This document shows positions 1-10,258 of a stretch of DNA of 64,000 nucleotides, one piece after another; positions within the stretch are counted from its first letter, which is position 1, and every line of letters starts with the position of its first letter. The notes under the pieces were generated by a model. The model saw nothing but the letters and a program-made list of their open reading frames with translations, was not told the DNA's origin and ran no database searches. The position numbers and the translations under genes are program-made. The DNA is taken from assembly GCA_030847615.1 (NCBI GenBank), contig JAUMIR010000001.1, positions 287,888,187 to 287,952,186 on the forward strand. The letters run 5' to 3'. Source of the stretch: Gambelia wislizenii. Its lineage: Eukaryota > Chordata > Lepidosauria > Squamata > Crotaphytidae.

Positions 1-425
1 CCTGAGCTCATTCTGCATTTTAGCTTTTCTGACTTTACTCCTACACGTGTTCGCTATCTGTTTGAATTCTTCTTTGGTGATTTCCGCCTTTTTCCATTTC
101 CTATACATGTTCCGTTTAAAACTTAGCTCCATTGAGAGTTCTTTAGTCATCCATCCTGGTTTCTTGAGACACCTCCCATTTTTCTTCCTCATTGTTACTG
201 TTTGAAATTGTGCCTTCAGTATCTCCCTTTTGAGAAAGTCCCATCCATCTTGAAGTCCCTTCTCTTTTAGTATTCCTGACCATGGGATCACCCTCAGTAT
301 ATCCCTGAGTTTATTGAAATCAGCTCTCCTAAAGTCTAGGATGCGTATCTGACTATGCCTGGCTTCTCCTTTCCATTGTATAAGAAACTCCAGGAGAACA
401 TGATCACTCTCACCTAAGGTTACCC
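1..425 (-). pseudogene. CR1-type LINE ORF2 fragment (linker between endonuclease and reverse transcriptase)
   Basis: Read on the minus strand, this stretch encodes segments recognisable from CR1 ORF2 between the endonuclease and reverse-transcriptase domains: a phrase like ILDFRRADFNKLRD, then VIPWSGILK, a GWDFLKREILKAQ stretch, KPGWMTKELS, and a basic end like YRKWKKAEITKEEF. In the family this protein copies the element RNA into the genome. The frame is close to open over its length, but it starts at the window edge and stops near 425, where 5S-like SINE sequence begins. Only the linker is visible; no catalytic motif lies in the window. Recognition is from memory of the family, not a search. 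Confidence 0.75.
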
Positions 426-427
426 AC

Positions 428-505
428 CATGATCTCAGCTAAGCAAGGTAAATTCTGGAGCAGTGATCACCAAGGAATACTAAGGATCTCCTGGTACAGT
501 AAGAA
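428..505 (+). mobile_element. 5S-rRNA-derived SINE fragment, degraded
   Basis: The text GATCTCAGCTAAGCAAGG near 431-448, followed by CAAGGAATACTAAGG near 471, resembles the 3' half of 5S rRNA (internal promoter region) seen in the better copies at 31785 and 58150. There is no recognisable tail. Confidence 0.45.
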
Positions 506-689
506 AAGAATTCTTCCTGAAACCATGGGAAACTGCTGCCAGTACTAAGCTAGACACTGCCTATGGGACAGTGAATCTGTTCTGAGTTTTAATCCTGCCT
601 GAAACACTGGATAAATGCTACAAATCACAGTTGACTATGCTGTGCTTGACAATGGCAGCTATGATATCAGTATGCTTGGGTGTGTGTGT

Positions 690-1465
690 GAATTTGCTAT
701 ACCATGGCTCAGATCAAAATATGGAGTGTAGTCAAGACATCAGAAGAAGACCAGGGCTCAGAAGGGTAGCTATGACAGAATTAGGCTCCTCAAGCGCAAA
801 GATGTATCATTAAATACTAAAGTCAGGATCATCCAAGCCATAGCATTTCCAATTTCTGTATGTGGTTGTGAAAGCTGAAGGATGAAGAAAGCTGACAGGA
901 AGAAAATCACCTGGAGGAGAATTCTATGGATTCCAAAAGGACAAATAAAATGTGCCTAAGAGCAAATTGAGCCTGAATTCCCAATGGAATCTGAAATGAC
1001 TAAATTAAGGCTATTGTACTTTGGACATACCATGAGATGACATGATTCATTATAGAATCATTATAGAGTTGGAAGAGATCACAAGGGTGACCCAGTCCAA
1101 CCCCCTGCCATGCAGGAATAAACTATCAAAGCATACCCAACAGATGGCCATCCAGCCTCTGTTTAAAAACCTCCAAAGAAGGAGACTCCACCACACTCCA
1201 AGGCAGTGCATTCCACTGCCAAACAGCTCTTACTGTAAGGAAGTTCTTTCTAACAGAAAATATTAGAAAATATGATAGTGCTTAGTAAAGTTGAAGACAA
1301 TAGGAAAAGAGGAAGACCACATTACAGGTAGATAGACTCAGTCAATGATGCCATGGCCCTGAGTCTGCAAGACCTGAAGAGGGCTGTCAATAAAATAGTG
1401 TCCTGGAGGTCTCTCATTCCTAGAATTGCTGTAAGTCAAAGCTGACTTGAGAGCAGTTAACATCA
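690..1465 (+). pseudogene. RTE/BovB-like LINE ORF2 C-terminal part and 3' end, interrupted
   Basis: Plus-strand fragments match the C-terminal half of a BovB-like polyprotein: the part after the reverse-transcriptase core (SQDIRRRPGLRRVAMTEL), a stretch like TKVRIIQAIAFPISVCGCES, and after an insertion the motif for a basic RKRGRPHYR-type sequence followed by an S-L-Q-DL region. It closes with the usual RTE 3' tail (GCTGTAAGTCAAAGCTGACTTGAGAGCAG, 1427-1455). Stops and small gaps make it non-functional. A CR1 3' end has inserted at about 1051-1262. Bases 777-1073 recur at 1884-2180. Confidence 0.75.
1051..1262 (-). mobile_element. CR1 3' terminal fragment nested in the BovB copy
   Basis: The segment starts with the CR1 terminal signature in reverse (ATAGAATCATTATAGAGTTGGAAGAGATC) and runs back through CCATCCAGCCTCTGTTTAAA into the ORF2 C-terminus. 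BovB sequence continues on both sides (GACATGATTC before, AGAAAATATGATAGTGCTTAG after), so it inserted into an existing BovB copy. 5' truncation is normal for CR1. Confidence 0.75.
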
Positions 1466-1883
1466 AAATGCATATTTGTTGGACAGTAAATCCATTTGGG
1501 ATTTTAATCTGTACTTTAAAGCAACTCTCCAAGGTCCCCAAAATAGTTTCAGCATTTTGGATAGCTCCTTTAACGTTCGTACTAAACCTCAGAGCAGATT
1601 CACCATTCTGCTTCACCAAAGCCACCAGCTAGCACAGGTAGTAATGGTCATACTTGATTGTAAGCAGCTTCCTATGTTCCTAAGTTAAAAATCACCCTTA
1701 ATTCTGTAATTTAAATTAATGTCATAGACTGTGTTTTGGGAAATTATCAGACATCCTAAATATGGTGTAACAAGGATGCCAGGAGATTGGGAAATAGCTT
1801 GAATATCTGACGATGATGTCCCTGTCATGTTACGCTCCCGTGCTGCTCCCATTCCCGTGGCACTCCTTTTTATTCATGACTTA

Positions 1884-2180
1884 AGAATTAGGCTCCTCAA
1901 GCGCAAAGATGTATCATTAAATACTAAAGTCAGGATCATCCAAGCCATAGCATTTCCAATTTCTGTATGTGATTTTGAAAGCTGGAGGATGAAGAAAGCT
2001 GACAGGAAGAAAATCACCTGGAGGAGAATTCTATGGATTCCAAAAGGACAAATAAAATGTGCCTAAGAGCAAATTGAGCCTGAATTCTCAATGGAATCTG
2101 AAATGACTAAATTAAGGCTATTGTACTTTGGACATACCATGAGATGACATGACTCATTATAGAATCATTATAGAGTTGGA
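1884..2180 (+). repeat. Local direct duplicate of 777-1073 (BovB-CR1 junction)
   Basis: Aligned by eye to 777-1073 at a constant offset of 1107 bases with no net gap. I count five mismatches in 297 positions, about 98% identity. The copy includes the first bases of the nested CR1 end (through GAGTTGGA) and then stops at unrelated sequence. The duplication therefore happened after the CR1 insertion and is recent relative to both elements. Confidence 0.85.
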
Positions 2181-2332
2181 TTGTGAGCAGTTGGCCAATC
2201 GCAACCAGTCATTCTAAATTGTCAAGACAGGGTGTGTTTGTCCTGTCCATCTACCATGGATATTGGTGTGCCATTCCAAGAGTCTGAAGTTGATCAGTGC
2301 CTAGTTTAAAATGCAGGTATAGCATAGGAATG

Positions 2333-2465
2333 GGGCAAGTCTGGTGTAGTGGTTTGAGTGTTGGACTAGGACTCTGGGAGACAACGGTTCAAATTCATAA
2401 TCGGCCATGGAAGCCTACTGGGTAAACTTGGACGAGTCATATTCTCTCAGTCTAAGAGGAAGGCA
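2333..2465 (+). mobile_element. tRNA-derived SINE, 3' truncated
   Basis: It has the tRNA-like head GGTGTAGTGGTTTGAGTGTTGG (A-box region) and a B-box-like GGTTCAAATTC, then the body ACTGGGTAAACTTGGACGAGTCA. It stops at the junction with CR1 sequence near 2466. Same family as 3050, 35945, 49545 and 63555. Confidence 0.75.
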
Positions 2466-2930
2466 ATGACACGGAGCAATGGGTTCAAATTACAGGAAAA
2501 GAGATTCCACCTAAACATTAGGAAGAACTTCCTGACAGTAATAGCTGTTCGGAAGTGCAATACACTGCCTTGTAGTGTGGTGGAGTCTCCTTCTTTGGAG
2601 GTTTTTAAACAGAGGCTGGATGGCCATCTGTTGGGAATGATTGGATTGTGTATTCCTGCATGGCAGAGGATTGGACTGGATGATCCTTGAGGTCTCTTCC
2701 AACTCTATGGACATTTTCAGACGGCCCTTACCGTGCAAGCAGCCTCCAGAGCAGTAACGAGGCTGCTGCATGGCAGGGAGTCCTTTTCAGATGCCACCGT
2801 CCCTCTTCTGTGACCATTCGTGGCACGTACGTGATGCTTTGGAAGCAGCTGCGTCATATTTCAATCACGGAGGTTTCCTGAGGCTGCTTGCGCAGTAAGG
2901 GCCATCTGAAAATGTCCTGTGATTCTATGA
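2466..2930 (+). pseudogene. CR1 ORF2 C-terminus and 3' end, split by a MITE
   Basis: The plus strand reads TRSNGFKLQEKRFHLN, then RKNFLTV, then VVESPSLEVFKQRLDGHL, which is the conserved C-terminus of CR1 ORF2. It continues into the CR1 3' end (GGATTGGACTGGATGATCC, TTCCAACTCTAT). The terminal GATTCTATGA reappears at 2921-2930 after the MITE at 2709-2917. It is a 5'-truncated dead copy. Confidence 0.8.
2709..2917. mobile_element. Harbinger-like MITE, copy 1 (209 bp) inserted in a CR1 3' end
   Basis: Terminal inverted repeats run about 38 bp: GGACATTTTCAGACGGCCC at the left and GGGCCATCTGAAAATGTCC at the right, continuing into GCAAGCAGCCTC / GAGGCTGCTTGC. Flanks are TAT (2706-2708) and TGT (2918-2920). 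The empty CR1 end reads CTCTATGATTC, so the right flank was originally TAT: a 3-bp duplication with one later change. There is no coding capacity. Confidence 0.85.
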
Positions 2931-3049
2931 CAAGCATCCTCTTAAGAAAGCTTGACACCCACCCAAAACCCTCTTATGATAAGTTGACATAACTCAGAGT
3001 CAACTTGAAGGCAAATAACAATCAACAAAACATGGGCTCTCAACTCACA

Positions 3050-3260
3050 TAGAGCCAGTGTGGTGTAATGTTTTAACACTGGACTAGGACTCTGGGAGAC
3101 CAGGGTTCCAGTCCCTGCTCAGCCATGAAACAGGATGGCCTTGGGCAAGTCATACTCTCTCAGCATTAGAGGAAGCTAATACATCTTGCAAAGAAAACCC
3201 TGTGAGAGCATCGCCATAAAGCAGAGTTGACTTGAAGGCCCATAACAAGAAAAACAAAGA
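3050..3260 (+). mobile_element. tRNA-derived SINE with RTE-like tail, near full length
   Basis: Head AGCCAGTGTGGTGTAATG, B-box-like GGTTCCAGTCC, the body CTTGGGCAAGTCATACTCTC, and the tail CGCCATAAAGCAGAGTTGACTTGAAGGC followed by an A/C-rich end. The tail resembles the 3' end of the BovB-like LINE, consistent with mobilisation by that LINE (inference). Confidence 0.85.
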
Positions 3261-3312
3261 ATAGGTATATAAAAATAAGAATAGTAATATCAATCTGCTG
3301 TTTCCCTATACT

Positions 3313-3618
3313 GTCTCTCTCTCTCTCTGGCTTTTCTTCGCAAATGAAGATTCAGGAAGGACTCATCCCGTGCTTTCTGCAAGTGTGCTGATGACTAAAA
3401 AGGCCAATCCAAGATAAACAAGTCCGGTTGCAGAAAGCACAGCAGAAGGTGTCCTTGAGTGATGTTTCCAGGTTGCGATTCTTTCTGCGTTGTCGTTTCT
3501 TTTCAAGACTTGTTCGGCGTGAGTTCTCAAATAAGGCTGCAGCATTGTGGATAGTGCATCTCCATGCCTCCCAATATGAGGCCAGGGCAGACCATTGTTG
3601 GTGATCAGTTTGGCTGAG
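3313..3618 (-). mobile_element. 5'-truncated LINE 3' end with (AG)n tail, copy 1
   Basis: This is the reverse complement of the last ~300 bases of the element at 12375-12977, including the zinc-finger region (C-x2-C and H-x3-C) and the short (AG)n tail, here CTCTCTCTCT at 3313-3328. Frameshifts break the reading frame. Only a weak TACT match flanks it. Confidence 0.75.
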
Positions 3619-4159
3619 TACTAAATTTTAAATTGTAAGCTCCTTAGGGCAGGGACCTGTCATTTTAAAAAAAGAATCTGTAATACACCATGCACACTAA
3701 TGACAAAGAATAATTTATTAATATTAGTATTCAGATCCATGCATATCCCAGTAAGTGGGGGGGGGAGTGTATGTGAAATTAGAATATGACATGTGTGTAT
3801 CAGCTCTTCTTCCCAGGGTCATGAGTGTGTTGCATTCATGGATATGTTCTCAAGAATAAAATCAAAGTGAGACTAAGGAGCAGGGGTGGGGCAAACAAGG
3901 GTCAGGAGGTGGGCTAGTACTGCTTCTGGGTCAGTTGATTGTGCAAACTGGCATGGGGGCAATTTTGGTAAATGGTCCCAAAATTTGGATGAAACCCAGT
4001 TAATCAAATAATACAGCATGAAAACTTGGCAGGAGGGAGGGAGGAACCACAGCATTTTTCAGCAGACAGGCAGATGGCAAAATGTACCCCGCAGCTCCAG
4101 CATTCCCTGTAGGGCTCTTACCCTATTTGGACTCACCTGACATGTGACTTTTCCTAGAC

Positions 4160-4534
4160 CCAATGGCTCTTAACCTTTTCTTTACCAGGGACTCCCTTTA
4201 AATATCTCTTGTTGCCATGGAACCCCAAGACTTAACACAAGATTTAAAACAACAACAACAACACAATTACACCATCCATTAAAGCTTCCCTCAGAGGCAC
4301 TGGAGGGGGAGGGAAAACTTTTCTTCTGCCTCTTTCCTGCAAGTTTGTGGCTGGAGTGGATTGAATGGCAATGTACAGGCCAAGCCAGCCAGCTAGCCTT
4401 TGCCTTGCCTCCTGCCACATGGCCACTCCACTGAAGGGAAGAGGTGGGCCAAGTAGTCCTCAAGCCTTTGCGGACCCCCTGTAAGGACATTGCGGACCCC
4501 TGTGGATTTCCCAACCACAGGTTAAGAACCACTG
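4160..4534. mobile_element. hAT non-autonomous element, copy A
   Basis: Ends read CAATGGCTCTTAACC and GGTTAAGAACCACTG, variants of the hAT terminal repeat CAGTGGTTCTTAACC. TCCTAGAC occurs at 4152-4159 and 4535-4542, an 8-bp duplication offset by one extra C at the left edge. The interior (GGCACTGGAGGGGGAGGGAAA; AAGTTTGTGGCTGGAG) is shared with copies at 35167 and 58491. No transposase is present. Confidence 0.85.
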
Positions 4535-4661
4535 TCCTAGACATTCTACTCTATCTGGGTCTTGCGGAAGGTACACCACAAGCTCTCAGGGAGTATTTTC
4601 CCTGTCCCTGTGCTATTGCTGCCATGACTTGTATAACTAGACGTTTTTCCTCCCTATCTTA

Positions 4662-4974
4662 GAACTTTTTCAGACAAGCTAATTGTAGCGCTAGCTGCCT
4701 CGCCAGGTTGCGAGGCTGCAGCGCTGCAGGGCGTCCCTTTCGGATGACGCCCATCCCTAGCGGTACTGTTGCGGTACCGCAGGGACATTTGACTGTAATA
4801 TTTTGGAGATTTTTACTCACGAAAAATCGCCAAAATATTCCACTCAAATGTCCCTGCGGTACCGCAACAGTACCGCTAGGGACGGGCGTCATCCAAAAGG
4901 GACACCCTGCAGCGCTGCAGCCTTGCAATCTGGCGAGGCTGCTAGCGCTACAATTAGCTTGTCCGAAAAAGTCC
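4662..4974. mobile_element. Harbinger-like palindromic MITE, copy 2 (313 bp)
   Basis: The left end GAACTTTTTCAGACAAGC pairs with the right end GCTTGTCCGAAAAAGTCC, and the two halves remain complementary almost to a central loop near 4815-4835, so the element is one long hairpin. TTA flanks it at 4659-4661 and 4975-4977 (3-bp TSD). Because it is palindromic, the two strands give nearly the same meaningless ~90-residue open frame. Confidence 0.9.
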
Positions 4975-5689
4975 TTAGTCCAAATGGCATGATGAGCCCA
5001 AGGGCAAATGTTTACCAGCTCTCTCCCCAGCCCCTCCTCAACCTTGCTCTTTGATGAACAAACACTACATATATGTAAACACCTTTGTTCTGAGCCAGAA
5101 AGCCCTGGTGCCTTCTGGAATAGGGTGGAGAGGGCTCCCCAAGCTTTAAAACCACCTCATATACAAAAAGCAACATTTTCTTCCTCTATCTATCCTCCAG
5201 AGTCTATCACTTTGAGACTGCCTCCTCACCTGGAATCCAAAGACCACATATTCAGATTCAGCCAGTGCCCTGAAACCTGGCAACTCTAATGGGCTTCAGT
5301 GGTTCCATTTATCTCAATCCATCAAAGGAAATTCATGTGTGGTGGTGGGTTTTTGCATACACAGTTGATGTAGCTTTTCTGCAAAATATGTCAGATATAT
5401 TTAGAGCAAATATATTTTGGCATTAGCTCAACAGCAGGACATTAATACTACATGTGTGTAGAAATGAGTGAATCAGTCAATTGCTAAATGCCATCTCCGG
5501 TTTGCTGATATAGAGACTTGTGTGTTATTTCACATGTGCTTCAATAAAGACAATGATTTCTCAGGATAATAGCTAGTCCATTAGTTGGTGGAGATGGAAA
5601 GAAACCATTAACTGTGCATCCCATCACACTTAAAACATAATCTTTAACACCTCTTCTCTTCATTGGTTCTCTGTCTTACAGTTACAGAG

Positions 5690-6872
5690 ACATACAATGT
5701 CCACAACATCACATTAGATTTTTGGACTTATTTGATTGGTAAGATGTACAAAGTCCTGTTAAAACTTGAGATGGAAGAGGAACAAGTTAAAGATTGTATG
5801 ATAAAAAGAGTTCTGAATTTTGGATATAAGCAGGGCTGGTTTAAGGCATCAACGGCGTCAGCATCCGCAGAGGCCCCCATCATAGTGGGGCCCCCCATAG
5901 TAGTAACCCTCCTCCTGCAAAAACATTATTAGTAATAATCTGAATATCCTGTACTGTGAATAGCTTAGGTTGAGTTAGGTTACCTTGACCTGAGATAAAC
6001 ATATGCCCCCCCCAAAAAAATAAAGCATTGCAGGGCCCCCAAAAATTCCTTAAACTGGTCCTGGATATAAGATACAGATGGATCAACGGGGGAGGGGAAT
6101 GTGGTCAAAGGAATTAAAATTTACATTGTGTTATGACATTAAAGAGATTTTTTTTAATGATGTACTGTTGGTATTTGACCACAGAAAAATTGGTTGAAAT
6201 GTATAAAGGGGTTTCTGATGTATGTTGTAAGTGTGAGCAACAAGTTGGGGCATTTTATCATACATGGTGGGCTTGTCAGAAACCTGGAATCAGATACATA
6301 GTTTATTACATAAGATCTTGAAGATTAACACTCAATTAAAATCTGGATTGTTTTTTATTGGGACTGATGGATAACCAGATGGAAAAGAAATATGGAAGAC
6401 TACTAAACTATATGACCACTGTAGCAAGATTATTATATGCACAGAACTGGAGGAATGCAGTAATACCAACAGAAAAGAACTGGCTGTTAAAATTGTCTGA
6501 TCTAGCTTAAATGGAGAAAGTATCTGTTTCGATCAGAGAAAAATCGTTGGTGACATTTTTAAAGGACTGGGAATCTTTTATTGTATTTTTTGCAGAAAAA
6601 TGAGACTAATATGTTAACAATAGGTTTTGATAATTAGTAGGTTTGGTTAAGTAGAAGTGTATCAATAATGCTTTAGCTGGAGAAGTAAGACTTTATATAT
6701 TAAGACATATAACCATTGTATATAGAAAGTCGGAAGTCCATGTAAATTTTTCTCTTTTCTGTTTTTTCACTGTGTTTCTGCATTCTTTTTGTTCTTTGTT
6801 TCCTTTTCTCTCTGCATATTTTTCTTTTTTTAATGCATTGGAAAGTTTCTAATAAAAATATTTTTAAAAAAG
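5690..6872 (+). pseudogene. L1-like LINE ORF2 C-terminal remnant with 3' UTR, split by a hAT element
   Basis: Before the insertion the plus strand reads LIGKMYKVLLKLEMEEEQ and MIKRVLNFGY. After it, RWSKEL-like and LTTEKLVEMYKGVSDVC lead into a Cys/His cluster, C-x2-C-x7-H-x4-C (CCKCEQQVGAFYHTWWAC, about 6218-6271). This arrangement matches the C-terminal domain of L1 ORF2, a putative RNA-binding region. Further frames (LLNYMTTVARLLYAQNW near 6400-6450) follow the family order. The element ends with an AT-rich UTR and AATAAAAATATTTTT near 6851. Stops and frameshifts show it is dead. Confidence 0.8.
5831..6063. mobile_element. hAT MITE with perfect 8-bp TSD, inside the L1 remnant
   Basis: Ends are CAGGGCTGGTTTAAGG and CCTTAAACTGGTCCTG. 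GATATAAG lies exactly at 5823-5830 and 6064-6071. The L1 frame resumes after the right TSD, so the insertion site is clear. The interior is GC-rich (AGGCCCCCAT, GGGGCCCCCC) with no coding content. Confidence 0.92.
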
Positions 6873-7021
6873 TTTTTTGGAGTTATCTTTAGTTATCTCC
6901 ATATTTTGGTACCATCTTGCCTAACAAAGAATTCTGGAGAATTTGAAAGCTCACACCATTTTGTTAACATTTCAGGGGTCCTAATAAAGATGTTATTTAT
7001 TTCAGTCTATTACCAGTCAGT

Positions 7022-7612
7022 GGAGATTATCAGACAGGAACAAAAAAAAACCTGTGCCTTTACCACAATCTCCTCTCCTGCCCCTCTCCCATCCATGTCC
7101 CAGCACAGTTACCAAACTTTTCAGACCTACCTTATTGCTGTCTTCATGGCTGCCCAGGAGTGAATGAAGCTCTAACAGAGCTCCTTTCCCTTCCTGGAGT
7201 GAAATCCCAGCTGTTTTCAGAAGAAGACGAGAGCGTGGGAAATTCAAAAAGAAAAAGAACCCCCCAAAAGTTACACTAAGCATAAAAACGCACTTAAAAC
7301 TTTACAAGTAACCCGGGGAGGGTACTAAAAAGTGTGTAACTTACCTGAATGTCCTGACTGAAGTGTTCTGGCATGGATCTCCCATTGATGCTGGGATCAC
7401 ACCAGCAAAACGGGCACCTTTTTATTCGCTGGACATTCTGTGACAGAAATGGAACAGGGGATCCATTGTCGGCTTAGCCTGTCAATAAAAAGCAGCACTA
7501 GTGTAATGACAGCCAAATGGGAGCATTACAAGTGATGTCATGTGAAAGGGAAGCCCTTTAGCGATCTCCTGGCATTTGTGTAACACCATTTTTAGAGCAT
7601 CTGATAACTTCC
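7022..7612 (+). mobile_element. Harbinger-like MITE, long form, copy 3 (591 bp)
   Basis: Left end GGAGATTATCAGACAGG, right end GCATCTGATAACTTCC, with AGT at 7019-7021 and 7613-7615 (3-bp TSD). The interior shares blocks with the copy at 10932: TTAAAACTTTACAAGTAACC, GGGAGGGTACTAAAAAGTGTG, ACTTACCTG and GAAGTGTTCTGGCA. Too short and broken to encode a protein. Confidence 0.88.
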
Positions 7613-7895
7613 AGTATCACATTTCCATGTATTCATCCATAATTCCATTCTATCCCATTTCAATATGAATCTTCTGTTTTTTAAGAAAGTCACATGAAGA
7701 CTTGCATTTCAGTAAGTTTTTTCTGCATATACTCTCTCTTAAAATATGCAGAAGTTTTGCAGATTTTGCTTTGGTTTGTTCGCTCTGGTCTGGTCTCAAA
7801 CACACAAGCTATGAAACTTACTTATTAGGAAATAACATTTTGCACCTGACACGAAAGTGAATTTAGGGTGAAAAAGAGGCATGTATTCTAAAGTA

Positions 7896-8129
7896 CAGTG
7901 TATCCTTGATATCCACCGGGGTTTGGTTCCAGGGCCCCCTGTGGATACCAAAATCTGTGGATGCTCAAGTCCCATTGTATACAATGGCATAGTAAAATGG
8001 TGTCCCTTATATAAAAGTGTGAACAGCAAGGTTTGCTTTTTGCAATCTTTGCGTGGGGAGGGGGATCTTTTCAAGCTGTGGATGGTGGAATCCATGGATG
8101 CAGAATCCATGGATACAGAGGTCCGACTG
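7896..8129. mobile_element. Tigger/pogo-like MITE (234 bp) with TA target site
   Basis: Left end CAGTGTATCCTTGATATCC, right end TCCATGGATACAGAGG then TCCGACTG. TA flanks both sides (7894-7895, 8130-8131), the Tc1/mariner-type duplication. Interior phrases such as GGGGTTTGGTTCCAGG and GTGGATACCAAAATC are typical of Tigger-like elements. Confidence 0.8.
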
Positions 8130-8334
8130 TATGCTAAGTTCTGACAAATGTACAGTGCATTTTAAGCCATTTCTCTGCAAGGCAAAAGATATATGTTCAA
8201 AATATATTTAGAAAATATAATTTCTAAATGGCTTTGTTCATAAACCCAGTTCCCTCAATAGGTAAAGCAATTAGGGTTGCCAGGTCAGGACTGTCCCAAG
8301 CCCTGAGATCTAAGGGCCAAAACCTGAGACCAAA

Positions 8335-8402
8335 AATCATACAATCTTAGGGCTGGAAAGGGTGGCAAGGGCCATCTAGTCCAAATCCCTGCCATGCAGG
8401 AC
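8335..8402 (-). mobile_element. Short CR1 3' end fragment
   Basis: AATCATACAATCTTAGGGCTGG followed by GGGCCATCTAGTCCAAATCCCTGCCATGCAGG is the reverse of the CR1 3' terminus. Only about 68 bases remain. Confidence 0.7.
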
Positions 8403-8552
8403 CTAATGATGGTCCCTTGTGAGGAGCTGGGCCCTGGGGATATTACCATGGTGATGTTAGAAGGGCTACCCCGGTGATCTCATTAAGCATGATATGTTAA
8501 GCATCAACCACAGTTACACAGAGTATACCATTCAAATATAAACACCAAGACT

Positions 8553-8780
8553 AAGGCTGCTGCCACATTGCAGAAATGATGCAGTTTGACACCGCTTTAA
8601 CTGCCATGGCTCAATGCTCCAGAATTCTGGGATTTGTGGTTTTCTGAGATAGTTTGGCCTTCTCTGTCAGAGAGCTCTGGTGCCACAACAAACTACAAAC
8701 CCCAGGATTCCATAGCATGGAGCCATGGCAGTTAAAGCGGTGTCAAACTGCATTGTTTCTGCAGTGTGGCAGCTGCCTAA
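8553..8780. mobile_element. Hairpin MITE (TGCAGAAATAATGCAGTTTGACACC family), copy 1
   Basis: The left arm (AGGCTGCTGCCACATTGCAG, then CAGTTTGACACCGCTTTAACTGCCATGG) is mirrored by the right arm ending CTGCAGTGTGGCAGCTGCCT. Most of its length folds back. Copies 2 and 3 lie at 20967 and 34533. No clear TSD; a hAT assignment is only tentative. Confidence 0.8.
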
Positions 8781-9964
8781 GTAATGAGGAAAGTATATGT
8801 ACACACACATACTTTTCAAGACACTACACTCACCCAGACATTCCTTACCTTTGCCCTGAAAACTGGAAAAGGGGGGCAGGCCCTGAGATTTGGGTACACT
8901 AGGGAATCCCTATACCAAGGAGGGATACAGTTTGAAATTATTAATTTTTTTAAAAAAAGGTTTAATTTTGATCAGCAAAATCTAATCATGAGCTTGGGTC
9001 TCACTTCTGGCTGCAAAGCTCTACTTGTCTAGTGGAACGCATAGCTTTACTGTCAGGAAAGTAAAAGGATTTTATCAGCATTCAAGAGAAAGGGAGGGGA
9101 GGGAAATGTTCCGAACCTTCTCACTCTGCAGTCTATGTTCAATCAGCCTACAGCTAATGGAAGCCCTCCAGTGCTAAGCAATAAACAAACACAGTTGGGC
9201 AAATAGTCCAAAATCAAATCTAGTCTATAAGGTGGACAATACATAGTTAGTTCCATTACAGAACACTCCCCTGGGATCCAGAGCGGCTTCTGAGCCCTTC
9301 TCATTACATAGCAGCACCATCTGTAGCCAGCCTGAACCTTATTGGGGAATTTATAAAGTACATGGGGAAAAAATAGACTAGGAATCAACAGTCAGAGAAT
9401 CCCATTTCAAGTTTAAATTTTGCTTGTGAAAGATCATTTGGTTTTAGACTCAGCAAACAGTAGGCCTCATCACTCACAATGAGCTACCCATGTAACAGGG
9501 ATTACCTCAGATCTGAGAGATTGAAGGTAATTGCTACTTTCCACTGGGAGACAATGTGAGTATTTGTGGTGCTTGAGAGAGATACAGTACAGGGCCATTA
9601 TTTGCAACTCTTCTATTTCCCCCTCCTCACCATTACCCAAAACCTAATAACAATTGGAGCCAGCTTTTTGCATTTCCTTTTTCTTTTCCTATAAATTATT
9701 ATTAAGATAGGGTGTTCTTATTTTTTTTAAGGGCACTGCACTTCACTGTATTTCATTTGAGGTGAAGGGAATCCACCACAACTCTAGGATAAAGCACAGC
9801 TTTGGGAAGTTACTTTAAGGAAGTAATTAGTCACACTTATTGTTCCAGGGTCCAGAAAAACATACCTTCCAACTGTCCCAAATTTACAGGGACAGTTCCA
9901 ATACATCCTCTGTTGTCTCACTACAGATTGTCTCCTATATCCATGGGAGAGACATTCCTGGATT

Positions 9965-10165
9965 TACCATTACCATGCATACATAAAACTGTGGATACTA
10001 GCAAACCCCATTGAAATGAATGACTTCCGGCCCAACTTTCAGCAGAAGCATATCATAGAATCGCACTGGAGGAACTGCCTAGAAAGGACATTTTTTGGGG
10101 GGGTGGGGAACATGGATAACTGAAACCGTGGATACCAGTCCTGTGGATGGGGGGGGGTTTCGACT
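9965..10165. mobile_element. Tigger-like fragment
   Basis: AAAACTGTGGATACTAGC, CCCATTGAAATGAATG, ATCATAGAATCGCACTGGAGG and AAACCGTGGATACCAG resemble the interior of Tigger-like elements. Part of this block recurs at 42730-42830. Boundaries are approximate. Confidence 0.45.
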
Positions 10166-10258
10166 TTTATTTAAACTGCATTTAAAATGTCCCAGTTTCT
10201 CTCTCCTCTTCTCACTTTCCCACATTGTCCTCAGCTTACTTCAGTTCATATAAACTAA

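Larger units (their letters stand above)
8273..8902. mobile_element. GGGTTGCCAG-type DNA element, split by two insertions
   Basis: It shares its start (AGGGTTGCCAGGTCAGG), the middle (GTTAGCATCAACCACAG-like, here 8500-8511), and the end (CTTTGCCCTGAAAA, then GGGTACACTAGG) with the uninterrupted copy at 41328-41733. A CR1 end (8335-8402) and a hairpin MITE (8553-8780) sit inside it. Superfamily uncertain; the 8-bp duplication at the other copy suggests hAT. Confidence 0.6.

Noticed and set aside
4659..5054. Open frames of 83-94 codons on both strands
   Set aside because: They lie on a palindromic MITE and encode nearly the same residues on both strands.
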